Origin: Luteolibacter sp. Y139
GTDB lineage: Bacteria; Verrucomicrobiota; Verrucomicrobiia; Verrucomicrobiales; Akkermansiaceae
Assembly: GCF_038066715.1 (NCBI RefSeq)
Contig: NZ_JBBUKT010000001.1
Coordinates: 62,001 to 126,000, forward strand
DNA length: 64,000 nt
Reading direction: 5' to 3'
Part shown: positions 54,828 to 61,142 of the stretch, piece after piece
Layout: each line of letters begins with the position of its first letter
How positions within the stretch are numbered: position 1 is the first letter of the stretch
Program-made: the position numbers and the translations under genes
The notes under the pieces: generated by a model
The model's input: only the letters and a program-made list of their open reading frames with translations
Told to the model about the DNA's origin: nothing
Database searches by the model: none

Positions 54828-56254
54828 ACCTGATCGAAGAAATCGCCCGCCGTCATGATCCCGCAACGCTGGCCGTCGTCAGCGGCGAGCGTCGCCTGAC
54901 CTACGGCGATCTCTTTCGCTGCGCTCGCGAAATCGGCGCGCAGATTCCTACCATCGGACGGATTCCGCGCATCGGCCTGCAATGCCCGAATGGCGTCTCC
55001 TACATCGTGCTGTCGATGGGCGTCCTGTTGGCCGGTGGCTGCCTGGTGCCCTTGGCCGAAGAACTGACCGCTGCCGAGCGCACCGAAATCGCGACAACTA
55101 CCGCCCTCGACTTCATCTTGGCCGCCGACGAATTGCCGTGGCACGGCACGGAGGAGACCCTGCTCTCCTCGGAAAGCGATGGCACGCCGTGGAAGCTGCT
55201 CCGTTCCGCTGATCTAACACCTGCTTTCCCTGAGGACGGCTTCCAAGCCCTCAATCCCGCCTTCATCCGCTTCAGCTCCGGCACCACCGGCACCAGCAAG
55301 GGCGTGGTCCTCTCCCACGAAACCCTGCTCGCCCGCATCACCGCGGCGAATGAAGGGCTGCAAATCGGCCCGGCGGACCGCGTGCTCTGGATGCTGCCGA
55401 TGGCCCATCACTTCGCCGTTTCGATCGTGCTCTATCTCCACTTCGGTGCCACCACCGTGCTGGAGCACTCCGCGATGCGTGAAGACATCCTCACCACCGC
55501 GGAAAAGCATCAAGCGACAGTCATCTACGGCTCGCCCTTCCACTTCGGGATGCTGTCCGGCGACAAGGGGGGCTTCCTCTGGCCGTCGCTTCGGCTCGCC
55601 GTCGCCACGGCAGCGGCTTTGCCGGAGGTCACGGCAAAGGCCTTTGAGCAGCGCTTCGGCAAACCGCTCCACCAAGGACTCGGCATCATCGAAGTCGGGC
55701 TCTCCGTTCTCAACCTCGACGCCGCCAGCGAAAAGCCAACCTCCCTCGGCAAGCCGCTGCCTGCCTACGAGGTCGAGCTGCGCGACGACGAGTTCCACGT
55801 CCGCGGCCCCGGCCTGTTAGACGCCTACCTCGTCCCTTGGAATCCCTCGCCTCTCGACGACGGCTGGTTCGCCAGCGGCGACCTCGTGCAACGCGATGAA
55901 GACGGCCACCTATTCCTCATGGGCCGCAAGAAGTCGGTCATCAACGTCGCCGGTATGAAAGTCTTCCCGGAAGAAGTGGAGCGAGTCCTCAACGACCACC
56001 CCGCCGTGACCCGCAGCCGCGTCTTCGGCCGCGAACACCCGCAGATGGGCCAAGTCCCGGTCGCCGAAATCATCCCCACCGACCCCGCCCTTCCGCCCAA
56101 GCCGATCGAACTTCAGCGCCACTGCAAGGCCCTCCTCTCCGCCTACAAGGTGCCCATGGTCTTCAGGATGGTCGAGTCGCTCCCTCTCACCGCGTCCGGC
56201 AAGCTAAAACGCGTACCCAGCGACCCCGGGAGCGCCGGTCTCCAGACCGGCTGA
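54824..56254 (+). CDS. acyl/aryl-activating AMP ligase (ANL family)
   Basis: Protein of 476 residues; GTG start in a GTGA overlap. It has all core motifs: SSGTTGTSKGVVL (P-loop A3, ~150), GLGIIEVGLSV (A5), GWFASGDLVQRDEDG (A7), GRKKSVINVAGMKVFPEEVE (A8) and LPLTASGKLKR with the catalytic Lys (A10). It activates a carboxylic acid to its adenylate and passes it to the ACP two genes upstream or to CoA. Size and motif order suggest a fatty-acyl or aryl-CoA/ACP ligase. This is the intact counterpart of the degenerate enzyme at 26.1 kb. Confidence 0.88.
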   Translation: MNLIEEIARRHDPATLAVVSGERRLTYGDLFRCAREIGAQIPTIGRIPRIGLQCPNGVSYIVLSMGVLLAGGCLVPLAEELTAAERTEIATTTALDFILAADELPWHGTEETLLSSESDGTPWKLLRSADLTPAFPEDGFQALNPAFIRFSSGTTGTSKGVVLSHETLLARITAANEGLQIGPADRVLWMLPMAHHFAVSIVLYLHFGATTVLEHSAMREDILTTAEKHQATVIYGSPFHFGMLSGDKGGFLWPSLRLAVATAAALPEVTAKAFEQRFGKPLHQGLGIIEVGLSVLNLDAASEKPTSLGKPLPAYEVELRDDEFHVRGPGLLDAYLVPWNPSPLDDGWFASGDLVQRDEDGHLFLMGRKKSVINVAGMKVFPEEVERVLNDHPAVTRSRVFGREHPQMGQVPVAEIIPTDPALPPKPIELQRHCKALLSAYKVPMVFRMVESLPLTASGKLKRVPSDPGSAGLQTG

Positions 56255-56279
56255 ATGGTCCCCGGGTGCCCCCGCACCT

Positions 56280-57119
56280 TCAAGGATCCGCATAGCTGCT
56301 GCTCGCCCGCGACGAGGTCGCCCACTGCTTGCTGCCATCGCGACCGACGACTTCCACCGCGTCGATCTCGTTCCAGCCCGGCACGCGGGCCGTATCCATA
56401 TACACCTTCACCGAGCGCGCACGAATGCTCTCCCCCACGGGAAAGGCCGAGGAAACCAACTCATCGGAGGCCGAAGGTTCCATGGAGCCCTCCCAGATCG
56501 TCGCCTCGCGACCGTTGGAAAGCATCGCCACCACCTTGCTGATCGCACCGGGATTGTGGCTTTCGACCACGTTGATCTGCTGGAGATCGACGAAACGGTC
56601 GTAGTCCAGTTGCAGCCATTCCTCGCCTCCGTCCGGAGCCTTCGAGGCCCAGGCCGAGGGAATGTCTCCAGGCTGGCCGGTATCAGGAGCCCCCGCCGCC
56701 TGCTCATGCCCCCAGCGTCGCTTCTCGCCGCCGGTCCAGTGTTCGACCGCTACATTTCCGGAGGGAACCAAGGCCGTATCCACAGACCGGATTCCTAAAG
56801 CTCCCGAAATCCCATCGACCGCACCTCCCGGAGAGAGGCGCTGCTGCTGGCTGGCCTGGATCTGCTGTCTCAAATCCGCCACCTCGGCCCGGGCATTTGC
56901 CAGATCCTCCGCCATCCTGGGCTCCGGTGCTTTCGCACGGGGAGAAGCCGCTATCGGACTGCGCACCACTGGACCTCCGCTCCCCGGTTGGCGGGTGGCA
57001 GCCGAGACCGCCCGGCGCTCCGCCGCTTTCAGGCGTCCCTCCAGCTCCACGACACGCAGCGCAAGCGCCCCCGTCACAAGCAGGACCCCGGCAGTCAAAA
57101 GAATCGGCAGCTTCTTCAT
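56280..57119 (-). CDS. membrane-anchored coiled-coil protein with a discoidin-like C-terminal domain
   Basis: Protein of 279 residues from the ATG at 57119 (MKKLPILLTAG). N-terminal helix ILLTAGVLLVTGALAL, a coiled-coil segment (VVELEGRLKAAERR; AEDLANARAEVADLRQQIQ), a linker, then a beta-sandwich-like end: GNVAVEHWTGGEKRRWGHEQ, EEWLQLDYDRFVDLQQINVVES and ARVPGWNEIDAVEVVG. That last part resembles F5/8 type C (discoidin) carbohydrate-binding domains. It converges with the ligase gene. Role unknown; perhaps binds sugar on the cell surface. Confidence 0.68.
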   Translation of the reverse strand: MKKLPILLTAGVLLVTGALALRVVELEGRLKAAERRAVSAATRQPGSGGPVVRSPIAASPRAKAPEPRMAEDLANARAEVADLRQQIQASQQQRLSPGGAVDGISGALGIRSVDTALVPSGNVAVEHWTGGEKRRWGHEQAAGAPDTGQPGDIPSAWASKAPDGGEEWLQLDYDRFVDLQQINVVESHNPGAISKVVAMLSNGREATIWEGSMEPSASDELVSSAFPVGESIRARSVKVYMDTARVPGWNEIDAVEVVGRDGSKQWATSSRASSSYADP

Positions 57120-57332
57120 GGGCACAAAAAGGGTTGAAGCGAACGAAGGCAGGGCCTTCTGGAATCTGACACGCCAATCGGTCGCTTCTTAGTCACTCGC
57201 GGGTAAATTTTCCAGCATCCATCCGCTGCGGGGGCGATTCCGGGGAAATCCGGCCAAATCCGCCCGGGAAAGCCCCATCCCATGCTACTTTTGCCTTGCC
57301 AAGCCGGGGTCGACCCCTAGTTTCGCCGCCCC

Positions 57333-57545
57333 ATGCCACGCGTCTCAGGAAAAGCAAAGACTCGAAAGGCTGTTGCCAAGCGTTTCAAGGTGACAGGAAC
57401 CGGTAAGGTTCTGCGCCGGAAACAAGGTGCCCGGCACTTGCTCCAATGCAAGAGCCGCAAGCGGAAGCGGAATCTCACTCATTCCGCCCTTGTCTCCGAT
57501 GCTGACATCAAGAACGTGAAGGAAAACCTTCCGTTCTCACGCTGA
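57333..57545 (+). CDS. rpmI: 50S ribosomal protein L35
   Basis: Protein of 70 residues, very basic: KAKTRKAVAKRFKVTGTGKV then RRKQGARHLLQCKSRKRKR are the L35 pattern. It belongs to the large subunit. rplT follows 131 bases later. The usual infC is not directly upstream; 57120-57332 holds no gene I can support. Confidence 0.95.
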   Translation: MPRVSGKAKTRKAVAKRFKVTGTGKVLRRKQGARHLLQCKSRKRKRNLTHSALVSDADIKNVKENLPFSR

Positions 57546-57676
57546 AGCAACAAACCGCGCCCCCGTCCGCGCCTCGGACGGCCTCCATCGTAGCCTGACC
57601 CGCGAGGGTACCACCGGACAAGCGAGACTACGGGAGGAAAGAATAACCAACGGCCTGTCCGACCAGAAAACAGAAA
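57546..57676 (+). other. structured spacer between rpmI and rplT
   Basis: Contains CCGTCCG-CGCCT-CGGACGG (57563-57581) and a longer-range pair CGTAG (about 57589) with CTACG (about 57634), enclosing several purine-rich loops. In some bacteria L20 represses rpmI/rplT by binding a leader structure, so this is a candidate L20 target. Structure only; no match to a known motif. Confidence 0.35.
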
Positions 57677-58054
57677 ATGCCACGCGCCACCAACAGCCCG
57701 GCTTCACGTGCCCGCCGCAAGCGGGTGCTGCTCCGTGCCAAGGGCTTCCGCGGATTCCGCTCGAAGCTCTTCCGTTACGCCAAGGACGCCGTCCGCAAGG
57801 CGATGACCTATGAGTACCGTGACCGTAAGAAGCGTAAGGGCCAGTTCCGCCGCTTGTGGATCCAGCGCATCAGCGCTGCCGTCCGCAACGAGGGCCTGAC
57901 CTACTCGCGCTTTATCGAAGGTCTCGTTGCCGCAGGGATCGAAGCCGACCGCAAGATCCTCGCCGACCTCGCCGTCAAGGACGCAGCCGCGTTCTCCGCG
58001 ATCGTCGCCCAGGCCAAGGCTGCCCTCGACAAGAAGGCCGCTCCTGCCGCCTGA
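57677..58054 (+). CDS. rplT: 50S ribosomal protein L20
   Basis: Protein of 125 residues. [29 protein letters not shown] and [21 protein letters not shown] are the L20 signature, with a short C-terminal tail (KKAAPAA). It binds 23S rRNA early in assembly and often regulates its own operon. The ATG follows GAAAACAGAAA, without a clear Shine-Dalgarno. A terminator follows the gene. Confidence 0.97.
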   Translation: MPRATNSPASRARRKRVLLRAKGFRGFRSKLFRYAKDAVRKAMTYEYRDRKKRKGQFRRLWIQRISAAVRNEGLTYSRFIEGLVAAGIEADRKILADLAVKDAAAFSAIVAQAKAALDKKAAPAA

Positions 58055-58074
58055 GTTTAAAACAACTCATTCCA

Positions 58075-58110
58075 AAAACGCCGCCCGGCCCCGTGCCGTG
58101 CGGCGTTTTT
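58075..58110 (+). terminator. intrinsic terminator after rplT
   Basis: AAAACGCCGC / GCGGCGTTTT, 10-base stem with a GC-rich 15-base loop, ending in TTTTTCGTTT, 20 bases after the rplT stop. It also overlaps the approach to the minus-strand gene ending at 58115. Confidence 0.85.
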
Positions 58111-58114
58111 CGTT

Positions 58115-59122
58115 TCAACGCGGTGCATTGAATTCCCTCCCGAGCGTCTCCCAATCATCCCCACTCATCTCCCACTCCGAATAAACGGAAACCCCGGCAT
58201 AGGACGGCGGGACACCATCTTCCAATGCCGCATGAATGCCCGACAAGGCGTTCACCAGATTCTCCACCCGCGGGTCGTGGTAGCCGGTGCCCCCGTCGTC
58301 ATAAGCCGGCACGCCGAGCAAAACCTCCTTCCCCTCCGACCACGCGAGCACCTCGCCGGCCCAGTCCACCATCAGCTTGCGGTACAGCTTCTCCCGGGTC
58401 AGTCCGGTGTCGTAGAGCATCGGCACCAGCTGGTCGCTGCGCTTGGCGACCTCCCGGAAATAGGCCTCCCCCCAATGAACGTCCGGAAAAGGATGCCAGC
58501 GCGTCGGCGGCGGATAGGCCGCCACCGAGAGGATCTTGCCTGCCGGCATCGCCTTCCGGAGCTCCTCTAGCAGCAGCAGATAGGATGGATCGCCATCCGG
58601 CATCGGCTCGATGTTCACATGCAGCCCCGCGAGCCGCGGATGCCTGCCGAGGAGCTGGACCGAGCTTTCGACAAACCGGCCACGCCACGCAGCCGACGCT
58701 GGATCTGCTGACTCATCCCTCACCCCACCGATCCACGGCATCACCCGGAGACCGTCGAGCCCCGTGAGGAAACGCTCCGTCTGCTCATCATCCACGGCAG
58801 AGATCGTCCCGTCCGACTGACACGGGCAGAGATGGGGGAAAACATCCCGGATCCCGTGCCGGGCGAGCTTCTCCCGCAGCTCCCCAATTTTCCCCTCGCT
58901 GCGGAAATTCGCCCGATCCCGGCCGTTCCGCTCGAACCAATCGTCATCCCCCATCCACCCGTGCTGGAGCCACATCCCATTGCGGCGGAGGTCATGCCGG
59001 CCATCCGTAACCCGTTCACCGGGCGACCAGCACAGGTAGCCCAGCCCGAAAATCCCCAGAACGGCCGCCAAAAGCACCAGAGTCCGCCACGGAGGGCGCT
59101 TGAGCCGTTGCCACAAAGTCAT
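58115..59122 (-). CDS. membrane-anchored TIM-barrel protein, GH18-like
   Basis: Protein of 335 residues. N-terminal helix LVLLAAVLGIFGLGYL, then a barrel whose strand 4 region reads RLAGLHVNIEPMPDGD, similar to the GH18-type DxxDxDxE strand, where the last Glu is the acid. Further strands include ILSVAAYPPPTRW, QLVPMLYDTGL and EVLLGVPAYDDGG. It fits glycosidase family 18 relatives, but the catalytic Asp pattern is only partly present (N-I-E rather than D-x-E), so activity is uncertain. Cell-envelope location is likely. Confidence 0.65.
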   Translation of the reverse strand: MTLWQRLKRPPWRTLVLLAAVLGIFGLGYLCWSPGERVTDGRHDLRRNGMWLQHGWMGDDDWFERNGRDRANFRSEGKIGELREKLARHGIRDVFPHLCPCQSDGTISAVDDEQTERFLTGLDGLRVMPWIGGVRDESADPASAAWRGRFVESSVQLLGRHPRLAGLHVNIEPMPDGDPSYLLLLEELRKAMPAGKILSVAAYPPPTRWHPFPDVHWGEAYFREVAKRSDQLVPMLYDTGLTREKLYRKLMVDWAGEVLAWSEGKEVLLGVPAYDDGGTGYHDPRVENLVNALSGIHAALEDGVPPSYAGVSVYSEWEMSGDDWETLGREFNAPR

Positions 59123-59171
59123 GGGGAGGATCTAGCAGCGGTCTAACCGGCAGACAAGAAAGCCGCAGCCC

Positions 59172-59990
59172 TCAACATAGCCGCACCATGTCCTTCACGA
59201 ACTGCCCCCACAGGAACATCAGGCCGCGGAAGGAGTATTCGAAATGCCCGTTGCCCGTCTGGCGGATAATCCCCGCCTCGAGGTTGTAGCGGATCTGGAA
59301 TTTCATCTCATCCTCGATCGCGTGCTCGATCTCGTCCGGGTCCGGCATCAGCAGCGAATCCACCGGCACCCTCACCCGCTTCAGGAACTCGTGATGGTCC
59401 CGGAGGATGTGATGGAAGCAGTTCCGCTCGCACGGGACGTGGTTCCAGCGCATCTGCGGCGGGCATTTCAGCGTCGGCGAAAACGGAAAATTCGTGGTCC
59501 TCCAAATCCCGCCGTCCCCGTCGCGGGAGGTCACCGAGATGAAGGCAAAGGCCACATCTCCCTGCTCGCAGAGGCACACCGCACCGACGGCCCTCTCCTC
59601 CGGGTGCCAAAACAGCCGGAAATACTGCTTCATCCCGCCCCACTCCCAGCCGCAATCGTCAACATGCTCGAAACCAGCATCTTCCATCGCCCCCGCGGCT
59701 TCCACGGCATTCGGAAAAAACGATGGATCCGGCACTTGGCGGCTGCACAGCCGGTTTTCCAGCGGCAGCCGCATCCGCCGGATCCGGGTCAGCAGCTCCA
59801 CCCACGGCAGGAAAAACCAAAGCGCCACCCCGGCTAGCCCCCACCACAGGCAATCCGTCAGGTAGTAAAACCCCATGAAACTGGCGCCTAGGAAGACCAG
59901 CGCACCGAGCTTTCGCCACACCGCCCGGCGCGCCGATCGCAATCCGACGGCGAGGACAAACAGTCCGAGGACGATGAGGCAGGAACGCAT
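59172..59990 (-). CDS. membrane protein of unknown function
   Basis: Protein of 272 residues from the ATG at 59990 (MRSCLIVLGLFVLAVGL). Two or three N-terminal helices (LIVLGLFVLAVGL; LGALVFLGASFMGFYYL; LWWGLAGVALWFFL) precede a soluble domain with HVDDCGWEWGGMKQYFRLFWH, GAVCLCEQGDVAFAFISVTS and FEYSFRGLMFLWGQFV. No family recognised. The gap 59991-60135 after it holds no gene. Confidence 0.62.
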   Translation of the reverse strand: MRSCLIVLGLFVLAVGLRSARRAVWRKLGALVFLGASFMGFYYLTDCLWWGLAGVALWFFLPWVELLTRIRRMRLPLENRLCSRQVPDPSFFPNAVEAAGAMEDAGFEHVDDCGWEWGGMKQYFRLFWHPEERAVGAVCLCEQGDVAFAFISVTSRDGDGGIWRTTNFPFSPTLKCPPQMRWNHVPCERNCFHHILRDHHEFLKRVRVPVDSLLMPDPDEIEHAIEDEMKFQIRYNLEAGIIRQTGNGHFEYSFRGLMFLWGQFVKDMVRLC

Positions 59991-60135
59991 GAATGGGTGA
60001 GAAGGGAGGGCGGAAACCAAGCCTCCCTCTCCGCCACGTCAAGGAGGACCTCGCGGGATGCGTGATTGCCGACCCGAACTTGTCCGCGTGATCGCGGCGG
60101 CTGTCCAGAGATTCGTAACGTGATATCCGGATAAG

Positions 60136-60166
60136 AAAAAGCCGCCCCGGTCACCGGAGCGGCTTT
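60136..60166 (-). terminator. intrinsic terminator of the PEP-CTERM gene
   Basis: AAAAAGCCGCCCCGG / CCGGAGCGGCTTTT hairpin with loop TCA. On the minus strand it is followed by TTCTTA, about 35 bases after the stop at 60202. Its AT-flanked arms could also serve the opposite direction. Confidence 0.7.
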
Positions 60167-60201
60167 TCTCATGAGTCAGCAGAAGGGCCGGAAAGGGAAA
60201 A

Positions 60202-60969
60202 TCAGCGCACCCGGCGGCGGCGCAGCAGGCCGAGCATCCCCAGCGAGCCGAGCATCGCGGCAGCCGGTTCCGGGACGATGGTGAAAGCGGTGGTGGAGAG
60301 GTTCCCGAATGCCACCCCGTCGTCGTTGGTGGTCCAGTTGGCGGCGTTCACGATCGCCGCCTTGTACTGGTCGATCGTCATGCCGGTGCGGGCACCGATG
60401 AATTGACCGTTGTCGATGTCGGCGAAGCCGATGTTCAGGCCCAGGCTGTTGATGACCGAGGGCAAGGCGGAGTCGTTGGTCCCCGTCGCAGTGGTCGCCC
60501 AGCCGGTGGCTCCAGCGAAGTCGAGGCCGAAGAGCAGCGTCCCGGAGTAGGTGCTACCCGGCATGGTGGTGTCGCTCGCACCCGGGAAGGCCGTCGTGCC
60601 GACGAAGACCTGATCGCCCGAGGCCGACAGACCGTTCAGGCGACCGGTCACGGTGCCGATGTTCGCCGTGCCGTTGGGTTGGGCATCCGTCGAACCAATC
60701 ACGATCACAGTGCCTGCGGTGATGCCACCCGTGGGAGCGGTCCAGGTCATTCGATCCTCGGAGTCACGCATGGTGCCATCCGAGAAGTAGCCGGAGTCGG
60801 TGAAGTAGATCGACTCGCCGGCGTTGACCGTCGTCCAGACGACGAAGGCAACGCTGTCGGTCGCATCGGCGCGGAAGCCGATGACGGAAAGGTCGCCCGC
60901 CACCAAGGCGGCGTGGGCGGAGGACGCCAGCAGCGAAAGGCAGCCGGCCGAGAGGAGGAGATTCTTCAT
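60202..60969 (-). CDS. PEP-CTERM sorting-domain protein
   Basis: Protein of 255 residues from the ATG at 60969. Signal peptide MKNLLLSAGCLSLLASSAHA. The C-terminus is VPEPAAAMLGSLGMLGLLRRRRVR: the PEP motif, a hydrophobic helix and a run of Arg, recognised by exosortase in the periplasm. The body (GDLSVIGFRADATDSVAFV; DSGYFSDGTMRDSEDRMTW) is beta-rich. It should be processed and anchored or released on the cell surface, often as part of exopolysaccharide-linked matrix. No exosortase is in the window. Confidence 0.85.
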   Translation of the reverse strand: MKNLLLSAGCLSLLASSAHAALVAGDLSVIGFRADATDSVAFVVWTTVNAGESIYFTDSGYFSDGTMRDSEDRMTWTAPTGGITAGTVIVIGSTDAQPNGTANIGTVTGRLNGLSASGDQVFVGTTAFPGASDTTMPGSTYSGTLLFGLDFAGATGWATTATGTNDSALPSVINSLGLNIGFADIDNGQFIGARTGMTIDQYKAAIVNAANWTTNDDGVAFGNLSTTAFTIVPEPAAAMLGSLGMLGLLRRRRVR

Positions 60970-61077
60970 GCGGGGAGTTTTGGAAAAGCCGCGGTGAATC
61001 TGCTGCCCCCGCTCTAACATCGGAACGCGTGAATGGTGACAAAAGCTCCACACCTCTCCCGCCGTCGAAACGCGAAA

Positions 61078-61108
61078 CGGCCCCGGTGGATCGAGTCCAC
61101 CGGGGCCG
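61078..61108 (-). terminator. hairpin downstream of the Calx-beta/phytase-like gene
   Basis: CGGCCCCGGTGGA / TCCACCGGGGCCG around a five-base loop, a very stable 13-base stem. On the minus strand it is followed by TTTCG, so it may be a terminator, though the U-tract is short. Confidence 0.55.
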
Positions 61109-61142
61109 AATGATTCAGCGGTAAATGCCGCTCCTGAAGACC

